NCBI RefSeq assembly: GCF_039710355.1 | Contig: NZ_JBDKWZ010000012.1 | Span: forward strand, 124,001 to 188,000 | Length of the DNA: 64,000 nucleotides | Direction: 5' to 3' | From: Rapidithrix thailandica | GTDB lineage: Bacteria > Bacteroidota > Bacteroidia > Cytophagales > Flammeovirgaceae | Shown here: piece after piece, positions 36,352-45,075 of the stretch | How the letters are laid out: each line of letters starts with the position of its first letter | Numbering within the stretch: the stretch's first letter is position 1 | Position numbers and translations under genes: made by a program | Notes under the pieces: model-generated | What the model was told of the DNA's origin: nothing | Seen by the model: only the letters and a program-made list of their open reading frames with translations | Database searches by the model: none

Positions 36352-36762
36352 TTAGAATACCTTTTTGGAAAGTTGTTCTATGTCGCTTAACTGTATGTTC
36401 AATGCTTTGGCAGAAATTTGAATTTCCCATACGGAAAAGCCTAAAGACGCCATCAAAAGCACCAAAGCAGTTCCGAAAAAATACTCGGCAATCAAATCCT
36501 TTCCCGAAAACATCAAAAACATACAAAATACACATAGAAACAAACTAAATACCCCCAGAGCCTGCATCAAGCGGATCAAAGTGATGCGTTTTCGCAGGTT
36601 GTTAATCTGACTGACCAACAGCGTATTATCCGGTTGCTTTTGATATTTCGAATGTAAATCCCGAGTCAGGGAAGCAATTGCCAGGTAGCGGTTGGTATAT
36701 GCCAGCAACAAGAGAGAAATTGCGGGAAATAACAATGCTGGGGTTGTTAAGGTCATGGTCAT
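36352..36762 (-). CDS. DUF2721 family membrane protein
   Basis: 136 residues from ATG 36762 (MTMTLTTPALLFPAISLLLL); the frame extends upstream to 36828 with sequence unlike the family. Three hydrophobic segments (about 5-25, 70-90, 95-115) with LRKRITLIRLMQALGVFSLF in between match DUF2721, a family of small integral membrane proteins of unknown function. It lies 84 bases after the YpdA-like gene on the same strand and may be co-transcribed. Confidence 0.8.
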   Translation of the reverse strand: MTMTLTTPALLFPAISLLLLAYTNRYLAIASLTRDLHSKYQKQPDNTLLVSQINNLRKRITLIRLMQALGVFSLFLCVFCMFLMFSGKDLIAEYFFGTALVLLMASLGFSVWEIQISAKALNIQLSDIEQLSKKVF

Positions 36763-36846
36763 TTTAAGTTTTGAATAAGCACAAAGTTGGTTAGTCCAAT
36801 GCGTTAACATGAGTAAAACGTCTTTCAAAAGGAAAAGGCCTGCGCA

Positions 36847-37845
36847 TTATACGCATGCCTCCGCTTTTCCCTCCTGCTTTTTTTTCACTATATGATCAAT
36901 GATTTTATCGGCATGCTCGCGGGAGTTTTCAATAAACCATTTACTGGTCTGCATACCTCCGCAAATTACCCCGGCCAAATACATATTTTCCAAGTTGGTT
37001 TCCATGGTTTCCTCATTGTGTACCGGAACTTTTCCTCCTTCATAGTCAAGTTCGATTCCTATTTTTTCCAGGAAACGAAAATCCGGTTGATACCCCGTCA
37101 TAGCCAATACAAAATCGTTTTTCACGGTCACAATTCCTTCCGGTGTCAGAATATCGACTTCGCTTTCGCGGATTTCTTGCACGGAGGCGTTAAAATATGC
37201 TTGGATAGAACCTTCTTTGATCCGATTTTCGATATCCGGCCTTACCCAGTATTTCACCCTTTCACTCACCTCATTTTCCCTCACCACCATAATCACTTCC
37301 GCTCCCCTCCGGTACGTTTGCAGGGCCGCATCCACGGCAGAGTTGGCAGCACCAACCACCAACACCTTTTGCTCCACATACAGATAAGGATCATCGTAAT
37401 AGTGCTTTACTTTGGGCAACTCCTCCCCTTTTACCCCCATCAAATTGGGTTTATCAAAAAAGCCGGTCGCAATAATGATGGTAGCCGCCTGATAGGTAGC
37501 TTTTTCCGTTCGGATGGTATACACAGTTCCGGACTTTTCCACTTCTATCACTTTTTCAAACAATTTGATCGGCAATTGCCAGGAGCTTTGCACCCTACGG
37601 TAGTACTCCAAAGCTTCGGTACGGTTGGGTTTGTCGCCATGAGAGATAAACGGCACCCCTCCTATTTCCAAGCGTTCGGAAGTAGAGAAAAAGGTCATGT
37701 TCACCGGGTAATTGTACAGAGAATTTACCAAGCAGCCTTTTTCTACAATTAAAAAATCCAGGTTTTTCTTTTTTGCGGCAATCCCACAAGCCAAACCAAT
37801 GGGACCTCCGCCAATGATCAAGACATCTAATACTTTTTCGGACAT
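36847..37845 (-). CDS. ypdA: YpdA-like bacillithiol-disulfide reductase family flavoprotein
   Basis: 332 residues from ATG 37845, where the FAD motif IIGGGPIGLACGIAAKK begins; upstream ATGs (37863, 37890) give an unrelated extension. Thioredoxin-reductase-like fold without a CxxC pair: NAD motif VVGAANSAVDAALQTYRRG (about 165-183) and late FAD contact YLAGVICGGMQTSKWFIENS (about 290-309), typical of YpdA/Bdr. In Firmicutes this enzyme reduces bacillithiol disulfide with NADPH; some Bacteroidota make bacillithiol, but no biosynthesis gene is in view. The terminal histidine-rich helix EHADKIIDHIV is family-like. Confidence 0.85.
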   Translation of the reverse strand: MSEKVLDVLIIGGGPIGLACGIAAKKKNLDFLIVEKGCLVNSLYNYPVNMTFFSTSERLEIGGVPFISHGDKPNRTEALEYYRRVQSSWQLPIKLFEKVIEVEKSGTVYTIRTEKATYQAATIIIATGFFDKPNLMGVKGEELPKVKHYYDDPYLYVEQKVLVVGAANSAVDAALQTYRRGAEVIMVVRENEVSERVKYWVRPDIENRIKEGSIQAYFNASVQEIRESEVDILTPEGIVTVKNDFVLAMTGYQPDFRFLEKIGIELDYEGGKVPVHNEETMETNLENMYLAGVICGGMQTSKWFIENSREHADKIIDHIVKKKQEGKAEACV

Positions 37846-37981
37846 AGCAAATTTAGTTTTCATTGAGCTGGAAGTAAGACAGGCTAACAAAAGGCACTCA
37901 TAAATAGCACTATTTTTTCATAGCCGGCCTTACTCGTATTTGTCACTAGTGTTCTCTTTACTCACTGCAAATTTCGTAAAT

Positions 37982-38018
37982 AAAAAAGGAGCGGCAAAAA
38001 CTTACTTTGCCGCTCCTT
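37982..38018 (-). terminator. Terminator after the POT transporter gene
   Basis: Perfect 13-base arms AAGGAGCGGCAAA and TTTGCCGCTCCTT, 7-base loop, then TTTTTTA on the minus strand, 23 bases beyond the transporter stop. Confidence 0.85.
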
Positions 38019-38040
38019 CCGTATCGGTAAATAATATATT

Positions 38041-39825
38041 TTACGCCACTTCGCTTTCTATAGCTTCCTTGGCTAACTCTTCTGCGGATTTCACATCTTC
38101 GGCACCATGGGTCATTGCTTTGAGTTTTTTCAAGCGTGCCAACAATACGATTCCAAAAAATACCGTAATTCCGAAAATACTCAAGAAGGTGATCAACTCC
38201 CTATCGTTTTGAATTTCATCAATCACAATTTGCCCCTCGTATTTACCTTTCTTTTTCTCGATGGCCAATTTTGCATGGTATTTATTGGACTCCGTTACTT
38301 CTTCATCGGCAAGTTCTTCCTGCAAATGTTCCGTATTTTCTTTGTCCATGGTAATCCGGGCATTCAAGGGTTCGTTTCCACTCAAGGTATGAATCACAAA
38401 TTTCCCCTGTGCATCGTTGTACACATTCACCCGTACCTCAAAGTTTGTTCGCTCTGAAGGGCCTTCCTTAGGGACCAAATCCCCTAACAAATCGATAATC
38501 ACTTCAGAAAACACATCTTTCTGCACCACTTCTTTTTCGGAAATACTTTCCAAGAAGGCTTGGTCAGCAAGTATTTCCATTTTGATGGGTTTACTTTGAG
38601 AGGCCTCCCCAATCAAACCGGCCACTTTGTTACCCAACCCCGTAGCAGCAAAGTACAAGCCCATCATCAAGGAAGCGTATTTTACCGGTGCTAACTTAGT
38701 AATAAAGGACAAAGAAACCGGAGAGGTACACAACTCCCCAATGGTATGTAACAGGTAAGCCAGAATCAACCAATACATCGCCGCGTCTCCAAAAGGTTCG
38801 GCACCGGCTTCTACTGATGCAGCTCCCATCATCAAAAAACCGGTCCCCATGATAATCGTACCGATGGCCATTTTGAAAATTGCAGACTCTTCTTTTCCTT
38901 TCACTCTTCTTCTCACCCAAAAAGCTGCCACTGTCGTTCCGAACACCATAATAAAGAAGGCATTGACCGACTGGAAGACCGAAGCCGGAATTTCCACACC
39001 CATAAAAACCCGGTTGATCTTTTCTTTGGCATAAATGTTCATCAAACCACCCGCTTGCTCAAAAGCTCCCCAGAAAACAATAATGATCAAGAAAGACAAC
39101 AACAGGACTACTACCCGGTCTTTTTCGATTTTGGTCAACCCTTTCTTTTCGTCTACCATTCTTTTGGCCGTATCGACTCTCTCCTTCACGACCTCTCCTA
39201 CACCTTTCAAGTATTTTTGCCCGTAAACAAACACCAACTGCCCTAACAGCATACCGATACCGGCCAAACCGAAACCATAGTGCCAACCCACTTTTTCGCC
39301 AATCGCTCCTACGATAATCGAAGAAAGAAATGCGCCTACGTTAATGCCTATATAGAAGATGGTAAATCCTTTGTCTCTGCGGATATCTCCTTGTTTATAA
39401 AGCCCTCCAACCATTGTAGAAATATTCGGTTTCAAGCAACCTACCCCAAATACAATCAGGACCAAACCCGTATAAAATGCCCACAAGGCCTCTATTGCCA
39501 AAATACCATGACCTACACACAAGAGCAAACCGCCTAACATTACTGCTTTCTTCTGTCCGAGGTACCGGTCTGCCAATAACCCACCGGGGATTGACATCAG
39601 ATACACCATCATGGTGTACCACCCGTAGAGTGCCAAAGCATCTTCATTGCTCCAGCCAAGTCCTCCCGTTGGCCCGTCTTTTGCCTCTGCAATAATGTAT
39701 AGCACTAATATCGCCCTCATCCCGTAGTAGCTGAAGCGCTCCCACATCTCTGTAAAAAACAGGATGTACAAGCCTACCGGATGCCCGAATAGTTCTTTAG
39801 TATTTGTTTGCGTCTTTGCGTTCAT
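38041..39825 (-). CDS. POT/PTR-family proton-coupled peptide transporter
   Basis: 594 residues. Major-facilitator transporter that imports di- and tripeptides with protons. The ExxERFxYY motif is present as EMWERFSYYGMRA (26-38). PGGLLADRYLGQKKA and the PTR2 region FYIGINVGAF are also present, and twelve or so membrane segments fill residues 45-410. Between about 412 and 540 there is a soluble charged insert (ISEKEVVQKDVFSEVIIDLL, NFEVRVNVYND, YEGQIVIDEIQND), followed by a last membrane helix (LITFLSIFGITVFFGIVLLA). The insert is far longer than loops in DtpA-type carriers. Confidence 0.9.
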   Translation of the reverse strand: MNAKTQTNTKELFGHPVGLYILFFTEMWERFSYYGMRAILVLYIIAEAKDGPTGGLGWSNEDALALYGWYTMMVYLMSIPGGLLADRYLGQKKAVMLGGLLLCVGHGILAIEALWAFYTGLVLIVFGVGCLKPNISTMVGGLYKQGDIRRDKGFTIFYIGINVGAFLSSIIVGAIGEKVGWHYGFGLAGIGMLLGQLVFVYGQKYLKGVGEVVKERVDTAKRMVDEKKGLTKIEKDRVVVLLLSFLIIIVFWGAFEQAGGLMNIYAKEKINRVFMGVEIPASVFQSVNAFFIMVFGTTVAAFWVRRRVKGKEESAIFKMAIGTIIMGTGFLMMGAASVEAGAEPFGDAAMYWLILAYLLHTIGELCTSPVSLSFITKLAPVKYASLMMGLYFAATGLGNKVAGLIGEASQSKPIKMEILADQAFLESISEKEVVQKDVFSEVIIDLLGDLVPKEGPSERTNFEVRVNVYNDAQGKFVIHTLSGNEPLNARITMDKENTEHLQEELADEEVTESNKYHAKLAIEKKKGKYEGQIVIDEIQNDRELITFLSIFGITVFFGIVLLARLKKLKAMTHGAEDVKSAEELAKEAIESEVA

Positions 39826-40251
39826 ATGTGTATTGTTTTTTGACTAAAAGTTTGAGCTGATAATTAAATTTCAGTTAATAAATTTAAATCCAGCGTTAAA
39901 AATAATTCAAAAACTTTTGGATCAAAATCTTTTTACTCAATTTCCTGGGTTTCCCGGAGCCAACCCCACCACAGATAAGGCTTGAAAAAAGCGCAATATA
40001 ACACCAACACAAGGCCCCAACCCGCTTGTTAAAAGTAATTAAGATTTTCTCCGGAGGATTTGTTGTCCTATTGTTAAAAATTCAGTAACTTTTACTTAAC
40101 TTTCTAACCCAACCCATCGGATATTGAAATTTCACTACACCATAGTATGCTCTCATATTCAACATCCCATTAAGAATCACCTTTCTTACCACTTATACAA
40201 GCATCTCAATCAATTGACTTTCCTGATTTTTCACTCAAATATTATTCAAAC
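39826..40251. other. 426-base divergent intergenic region
   Basis: It lies between the peptide transporter (minus) and the bicupin (plus). AT-rich, no gene supported. TTTG appears at 40059 in GGATTTGTTG without a matching TAnnTTTG. I see no clear operator. Confidence 0.4.
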
Positions 40252-40908
40252 ATGGAAAAAGTGCTTTCAGAAAACAGCCTTGAGCTAGCCAAAGAGCTAC
40301 TCAGCGTAGCCCCTGATTTCACCCGTTTGTATTTCGAAAACGATTACGTTAAAGTTGTCAAAGTCTCTCTTCCTCCCGGTTCCGAACTTCCCTTCCACAC
40401 TACATTTGACCGAGCAATCTATTCCCTTTCCGACTATTCGATCAAATGGATGGCTAAAAACGAACGAAGATTTGAAAACTGGAAAAAAGGAGATGCTCAT
40501 TGGCATTATAAGTCTCATCACGATATTATCAACATTGGGGACAGCCTTGCGGAGTACCTGATCATTTTACGCAAACCCCTTGCATTACCTTCCTTCAACC
40601 CCTTTGACATAGAGTATGACGAATGCATTGACAGCCTGCCTTATGTCACTGTAAAATTCGAAAACGACCATTTAAAAATTACGGAAATCACCTTGGCCCC
40701 GGGGCAAGAAACCAAAATGCACAACGGCATCAACCGCCTGGTCTATTCGCTTAACAATTATAAAATTTTGTATATCCAGGAAGACGGCTCGGAGATGATG
40801 GAAGACATGCAAGAGGGAAATATACTCTGGCATGACCCGGATATGCATGCATTCCGAAATATAGGCGTTTCCGAAGCGAAATTTACCATGTTCTCATTTA
40901 AAGAATAA
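40252..40908 (+). CDS. Tandem cupin-like protein (bicupin)
   Basis: 218 residues with no signal peptide. Two repeats of about 85 residues can be aligned by eye: 25-108 (LYFENDYVKVVKVSLPPGSE, AIYSLSDYSIKWM, INIGDSLAEYLIIL) and 131-218 (VKFENDHLKITEITLAPGQE, LVYSLNNYKILYI, RNIGVSEAKFTMF). Each has cupin-like strands and histidines that could bind metal (His49, 85, 89-90; His157, 194, 199). Similar single cupins occur in cytoplasmic 'cupin domain' proteins of unknown function. Enzyme or sensor role undecided. A shared terminator follows. Confidence 0.7.
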   Translation: MEKVLSENSLELAKELLSVAPDFTRLYFENDYVKVVKVSLPPGSELPFHTTFDRAIYSLSDYSIKWMAKNERRFENWKKGDAHWHYKSHHDIINIGDSLAEYLIILRKPLALPSFNPFDIEYDECIDSLPYVTVKFENDHLKITEITLAPGQETKMHNGINRLVYSLNNYKILYIQEDGSEMMEDMQEGNILWHDPDMHAFRNIGVSEAKFTMFSFKE

Positions 40909-40932
40909 ACCCTCCGGATACGGTAAAGAACA

Positions 40933-40979
40933 GAAGAAACCCCACTGAGAGACATATACTCCCAATGGGGTTTTCTTGA
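40933..40979. terminator. Hairpin between convergent bicupin and coiled-coil genes
   Basis: Arms AAGAAACCCCA and TGGGGTTTTCTT with one bulge, around a 21-base loop. It is flanked by TTTTCTT on one strand and TTTCTT on the other, and can serve both genes. Confidence 0.6.
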
Positions 40980-40992
40980 AAAAAGTAATGTA

Positions 40993-41910
40993 TTACTTTA
41001 CGATAAAAGAGGTTTTCCCAATCATGACCCCTTCCGAATACAGCTCTACCTGATACGGTCCTTTTTTAAATTCACTGCCTTTCTCATACATAAAATTCAC
41101 CGGCTGTTTGGAATTGTCAAAGAGAATATCTTTAGAAGCCGTATAGAAAATATCACTGCCTTCGTAAGAAAAACTTCCCGAGCCTGCAGCTACATTGTAC
41201 AAGGCAGAACCTTCGGGATCAGTGATTCGCAACATGATGGTTTTCGTTCCTAGCTCGGCCAAATGGTTCTCATCCAGATGAAAAGCAACTTTCAACTGAT
41301 CTATATGGCGTTGTTTGAATTCCGAATCGACTTTTTCTTTGCCCCGTTTGTTCACGGCTGCCACTTGGATATTCATGGCCTTCAAAGTAGCCGCAGCACT
41401 GACCTTCTCTTGTAGTTTTCCTTTTTCTTGTTGGAGAGAAGAAATTTGGTCGTTTAAGGTATTCTTCTCTTCTTTTAAATTGATGTTTTCATCCAGCAAC
41501 TCTTGATTTACTTCTTTAAGATGGGCTATTTCCTGGTCTTTCTTTTTCAACAAGACTTCATAACCTTCCAATTTTCCTTTAATCCGGTTATATCGTGCTT
41601 GCGCCAAATTGCGGGAGCGCTTCAACTCGTTTTTTTCGTTTTCCAGTTCTTCTTTAATCAAAAGCAATGAATCCACATTTCCCCCCAACTCTTGAAGTTG
41701 TTCAATCTTTAACTCCAGTTGCGTAGAGATCGAATCCAGCTTTGCATAAGTTGATACCAACTCCATATTTTTACTATCCAACAAATCCCGGTTTTTCTGC
41801 TCATTGCTCCGGTTCAGGTACCATTGTACACCATTAATAATTACCAACAGGACAATCACTACAATAATTAAGATTTTCCGGTTGTCCATTGAAGTTTTTT
41901 GTTCACTCAT
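40993..41910 (-). CDS. Membrane-anchored coiled-coil protein
   Basis: 305 residues. A single membrane helix near the N-terminus (KILIIVVIVLLVIINGVQWY, about 12-31) is followed by a long heptad coiled coil (about 35-185, rich in Glu/Lys/Leu; LKEVNQELLDENINLKEEKN). The beta-rich C-terminal domain (about 195-305) includes IMLRITDPEGSALYN and a final strand MIGKTSFIVK. It should face the periplasm as a rod tipped by a globular head. Similar proteins in this phylum are annotated only as hypothetical. ATG 41889, seven codons later, is an alternative start. Confidence 0.78.
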   Translation of the reverse strand: MSEQKTSMDNRKILIIVVIVLLVIINGVQWYLNRSNEQKNRDLLDSKNMELVSTYAKLDSISTQLELKIEQLQELGGNVDSLLLIKEELENEKNELKRSRNLAQARYNRIKGKLEGYEVLLKKKDQEIAHLKEVNQELLDENINLKEEKNTLNDQISSLQQEKGKLQEKVSAAATLKAMNIQVAAVNKRGKEKVDSEFKQRHIDQLKVAFHLDENHLAELGTKTIMLRITDPEGSALYNVAAGSGSFSYEGSDIFYTASKDILFDNSKQPVNFMYEKGSEFKKGPYQVELYSEGVMIGKTSFIVK

Positions 41911-42170
41911 TGCTTATTTCAATTTTTTTTCTTATCTAAAATAAATCTGCCTGATTGAGCGTAGGCCAATTCCAAAACCTTGAAACGCTACATGCCGGCA
42001 GCCATTTAGTCATCTGTTGATATTTACAAAAAATGCCGCTGTAAGTTAATGAATACTGTAGATATTCATAGCATTTGTAAACAATACAGGCAGGTGCAAA
42101 ATTATATGAAGAAGTAATCTTTACAAGATTAGAACTTTTTAAACTGTAAATATTCCAAAACAATATTATT

Positions 42171-42785
42171 ATGAACACGCTGGACGCAAAATATTGGGAC
42201 AAACGCTATCAGGCCCAAGATACGGGTTGGGACACCCAACAAATCTCACCTCCCCTGAAATGTTATTTTGACCAGCTGGCCAATAAAAACCTCTCCATCC
42301 TTATTCCCGGTGCGGGCAATAGTTATGAGGCGGAATACCTGTATCAAAACGGCTTTAAAAATACGTACGTCTTGGATTTTGCCCAAACGCCATTGAATAA
42401 TTTTCAGCAACGCTGCCCCGACTTCCCTAAAGAAAATCTGATTCAAGAGGACTTCTTCTCTTTCACTGGCAGGCACTTTGACTTGATTGTCGAGCAAACT
42501 TTTTTTTGTGCTATCAACCCTGAGCTTCGGAGCACTTACGCCCACAAAGTCGCAGAATTATTAAAACCACAAGGGAAATTAGTAGGTTTATTGTTTAACG
42601 ATCCCTTGTTTGTAGAGGGGCCTCCTTTCGGAGGTAAGAGAGAAGAATATTTAGAACATTTTAAAAAACAATATGAAATTGTTTACTTTGACCTCTGTTT
42701 CAATAGCCTTCCTCCGAGGGCGGGGAGGGAATTATTTATCTTACTGAAAAAAAGACCTGTATGGAACTTTCTAAAGTCTATTTGA
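42171..42785 (+). CDS. TPMT-family SAM-dependent methyltransferase
   Basis: 204 residues. The N-terminal WDKRYQAQDTGWDTQQISPPL and SAM motif ILIPGAGNSYEAEYLYQNGF (43-62) match the thiopurine S-methyltransferase family, whose bacterial members methylate thiols or metalloid compounds. VEQTFFCAINPELRSTYAHK and LLFNDPLFVEGPPFGG are family-like. Cytoplasmic. Its last 25 bases overlap a small membrane-protein ORF in another frame. Confidence 0.88.
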   Translation: MNTLDAKYWDKRYQAQDTGWDTQQISPPLKCYFDQLANKNLSILIPGAGNSYEAEYLYQNGFKNTYVLDFAQTPLNNFQQRCPDFPKENLIQEDFFSFTGRHFDLIVEQTFFCAINPELRSTYAHKVAELLKPQGKLVGLLFNDPLFVEGPPFGGKREEYLEHFKKQYEIVYFDLCFNSLPPRAGRELFILLKKRPVWNFLKSI

Positions 42786-42877
42786 TCGTCTTTCTCATTG
42801 CTGCCAGCACCATCTTTCCCATGATTGGTTTTTTTATGGATTGGAAACACCGTAAGAAAAAAGTAGGCAAAAAATAA
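42761..42877 (+). CDS. 38-residue single-pass membrane ORF
   Basis: ATG at 42761 opens a 38-codon frame overlapping the end of the methyltransferase gene by 25 bases. It reads MELSKVYLIVFLIAASTIF, then a second hydrophobic part, then the basic tail DWKHRKKKVGKK. A 20-residue hydrophobic segment with a positively charged C-terminus is typical of small bitopic membrane proteins. The terminator at 42882 starts five bases after its stop, so the methyltransferase transcript covers it exactly. Function unknown. Confidence 0.55.
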   Translation: MELSKVYLIVFLIAASTIFPMIGFFMDWKHRKKKVGKK

Positions 42878-42881
42878 TAAA

Positions 42882-42932
42882 AGGCGACCTTCGAATTTCT
42901 TTTTGAGAAGAAAGATGAAGGTCGCCTAACTA
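42882..42932 (+). terminator. Hairpin between methyltransferase unit and psd
   Basis: Arms AGGCGACCTT and AAGGTCGCCT (10 bp), with a smaller inner hairpin (TTTCTTTTTG/AGAAGAAA) in the 26-base loop. It is shared by convergent genes. Confidence 0.6.
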
Positions 42933-42951
42933 TTTTGTATCGGGAATCTGT

Positions 42952-43611
42952 TTATTTCAGCTTGGCGATGATGGTTTTTCCACCTTTGGTTTTTTCATTC
43001 AAATTTACCGTTACCTCTGCATCCAAAGGCAACAACACATCCACCCGGGAACCAAACTTGATAAAGCCAAACTCCCCGCCTTGTAATACTTGTTGGCCTT
43101 CCTGGATGTACCAACGAATCCGTTTGGCCAAGGCTCCGGCAATTTGACGCATCAATACCTCTACCCCTTGCTCATTTTTGACGACAATCGTGGTCCTTTC
43201 GTTTTCCGTACTGGACTTAGGATGCCAGGCTACCAGGTATTTACCGGCATGGTACTTTACATACTTTACAATACCTGACATCGGATTGCGATTGACATGC
43301 ACATTGATCGGGGACATAAAGATGGAAATCTGCTTTCGCGGACCATCAAAGTACTCCGTTTCATGGACTTCTTCAATCACCACCACTTTGCCGTCAGCGG
43401 GGGCAATGATGTGATTAGGGTTGATCTCTGTTTTCACTTTTGGCAAACGGAAAAACTGGAGAAGCAACAAAAAGAATACGGCACTAATGCCTAGCACCAC
43501 TTGAGGTACCCATGCTGTGTCTTGAAAAAAATAACGCGCCCCTGCATTCAAGGCGAATAAAATGGCCCCAGAAACTAATAACAATCTGTGCCCTTCTCTG
43601 TGTATGGTCAT
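42952..43611 (-). CDS. psd: Phosphatidylserine decarboxylase
   Basis: 219 residues, the short (type II, archaeal/Bacteroidota-like) form. It converts phosphatidylserine to phosphatidylethanolamine. Two hydrophobic segments at the N-terminus anchor it (about 10-25, 33-52). APADGKVVVIEEV and the phospholipid-binding INVHVNRNPMSGIVKYVKYH are conserved. The self-cleavage site is FGS (Gly187-Ser188), where Ser188 becomes the pyruvoyl group. No phosphatidylserine synthase lies next to it. Confidence 0.92.
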   Translation of the reverse strand: MTIHREGHRLLLVSGAILFALNAGARYFFQDTAWVPQVVLGISAVFFLLLLQFFRLPKVKTEINPNHIIAPADGKVVVIEEVHETEYFDGPRKQISIFMSPINVHVNRNPMSGIVKYVKYHAGKYLVAWHPKSSTENERTTIVVKNEQGVEVLMRQIAGALAKRIRWYIQEGQQVLQGGEFGFIKFGSRVDVLLPLDAEVTVNLNEKTKGGKTIIAKLK

Positions 43612-43633
43612 GGTTCAAGAAAAGTTATTTAGC

Positions 43634-43641
43634 AAAAGTAT
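43634..43641 (-). promoter_or_regulatory. -7 promoter element for psd
   Basis: TACTTTTG on the minus strand matches TAnnTTTG, about 23 bases before the psd ATG. It lies beyond the gdh terminator, so psd likely has its own promoter. No good -33 at the expected spacing. Confidence 0.42.
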
Positions 43642-43644
43642 ATA

Positions 43645-43691
43645 AAAAAAATCAAGATAGATGAATAGATCACCTACCTTGATTTTTTTTA
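43645..43691 (-). terminator. Terminator after the glutamate dehydrogenase gene
   Basis: Arms AAAAAAAATCAAG and CTTGATTTTTTTT, about 21-base loop, T run on either strand. It lies between gdh (stop 43766) and psd. Confidence 0.65.
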
Positions 43692-43765
43692 AGCGATTAT
43701 TGTGAGCATTTTGCTCAAAACCAGCAAATAACAAGTATAAAAAAAACACTTGTGGGGAAAGACAA

Positions 43766-45040
43766 TTAAAACCCGCCCCGGTATTTGTAGGTTTCCGCTA
43801 CTTTTGAAATCGCTACCATATACGAAGCGATCCGCATTGATACTCCATACTCTTGCGCTGTATGGTATACCCGCTCAAACGCTTCTTTCATAATCCGGTC
43901 ACTTCTGCGATTCACTCTTTCACGGGTCCACTTATATCCCAAGCGGTTTTGCACCCACTCAAAGTAAGACACCGTTACCCCTCCGGCATTTGCCAAAATG
44001 TCCGGCACAACCCAAACCCCTTTTTCGTGGATGATGTTGTCAGCCCGGAAAGAAGTAGGTCCGTTAGCCCCTTCTACAATCAGCTTGGCTTGTATTTTAT
44101 CGGCATTTTGAATGGTAATCACATCTTCTTTGGCCGCGGGCACCAATACGTCCACCCCTGCAATCAACAACTCCTCATTGGTCACCATCTCTCCGCCTTT
44201 AAAGCCTTCCAGGTTATTGCCATTTTGAGCGCGATACGCAATCGCTTCCTGAATATCGATTCCCTGGTCGTTCCAGTATGCACCCGTATGATCACTGATC
44301 CCTAGTATTTTCAGGCCTCTTTCTTCCAATAAAAGAGCCGCATTACTTCCTACGTTACCGAAGCCTTGGATAGCACAGGTGGCGTGAGCCGGGTTAATGC
44401 GCAGTTTTTCCAGTGCTACCAGGGTAGACACCATTACACCACGTCCGGTAGCTTCCACTCTCCCCAAAGATCCTCCCAATACCAGAGGTTTACCGGTTAC
44501 TACGGCATTTACCGTACGGCCATGCGCTTTGGAGTATTCGTCCATCATCCATGCCATTTCTCTTGGTCCGGTCCCCATATCAGGCGCAGGAATGTCGCGA
44601 TCAGGCCCAAAAATCTCGTACATAGATTGTGTGTAGGCGCGGGTTAACCGCTCTAATTCCCCTACGGACATTTCCCAAGGAGAGCACTTAATTCCTCCCT
44701 TACCACCACCATAGGGAATATCTACCACGGCACATTTCCAGGTCATCCAAGCGGCCAGCGCTTTTACCTCATCCAAATTCACATCCGGATCAAACCGGAC
44801 CCCCCCTTTGGAAGGACCTAAAATGTCAGAGTGAATTACCCGGTAGCCTTCAAACACCTTTTTGGTGCCATCGTCCATCGTAATGGGCAGGTTTACAATT
44901 ACCTGTTTGGTAGGGCTTTTTAATACTTCATAGGTTTCATCGTCCAATCCCAGCTTTTGTGCTGCAGTGTGAAACCTCGACATCATTGACTCGAAAGGAT
45001 TCTCTTTATCCTTGATCGGAGCTGGTTCCAGATATGCCAT
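43766..45040 (-). CDS. Glutamate dehydrogenase family (Glu/Leu/Phe/Val dehydrogenase)
   Basis: 424 residues. NAD(P)-dependent oxidative deamination of an amino acid, most likely glutamate to 2-oxoglutarate. SKGGVRFDPDVNLDEVKAL (78-96), the catalytic PYGGGKGG (Lys114), and the Rossmann motif QGFGNVGS fit the hexameric ~420-residue GDH class. The length and PYGGGKGG context resemble the Bacillus RocG/GudB type. A 17-bp palindrome sits in the leader 19 bases before the ATG. Confidence 0.93.
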   Translation of the reverse strand: MAYLEPAPIKDKENPFESMMSRFHTAAQKLGLDDETYEVLKSPTKQVIVNLPITMDDGTKKVFEGYRVIHSDILGPSKGGVRFDPDVNLDEVKALAAWMTWKCAVVDIPYGGGKGGIKCSPWEMSVGELERLTRAYTQSMYEIFGPDRDIPAPDMGTGPREMAWMMDEYSKAHGRTVNAVVTGKPLVLGGSLGRVEATGRGVMVSTLVALEKLRINPAHATCAIQGFGNVGSNAALLLEERGLKILGISDHTGAYWNDQGIDIQEAIAYRAQNGNNLEGFKGGEMVTNEELLIAGVDVLVPAAKEDVITIQNADKIQAKLIVEGANGPTSFRADNIIHEKGVWVVPDILANAGGVTVSYFEWVQNRLGYKWTRERVNRRSDRIMKEAFERVYHTAQEYGVSMRIASYMVAISKVAETYKYRGGF

Positions 45041-45058
45041 AGTGTTTAGATTAAGTAG

Positions 45059-45075
45059 CTAAGGTAATACCTTAG
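45059..45075. promoter_or_regulatory. 17-bp palindrome in the glutamate dehydrogenase leader
   Basis: CTAAGGTA, one base, TACCTTAG: perfect 8-base half-sites. It ends 19 bases before the ATG at 45040, within the likely 5' leader, so it may be an operator or an RNA hairpin over the translation start region. I know of no regulator with this site. Confidence 0.5.

Noticed and set aside
36892..37752. 286-codon plus frame, long enough to look like a gene
   Set aside because: It is antisense to the YpdA-like gene, which has intact nucleotide-binding motifs; the frame's His/Phe-rich translation is a shadow.
37848..37855. Exact minus-strand TAAATTTG close to the ypdA start
   Set aside because: It lies 3 bases before the chosen ATG, too near to act as a promoter.
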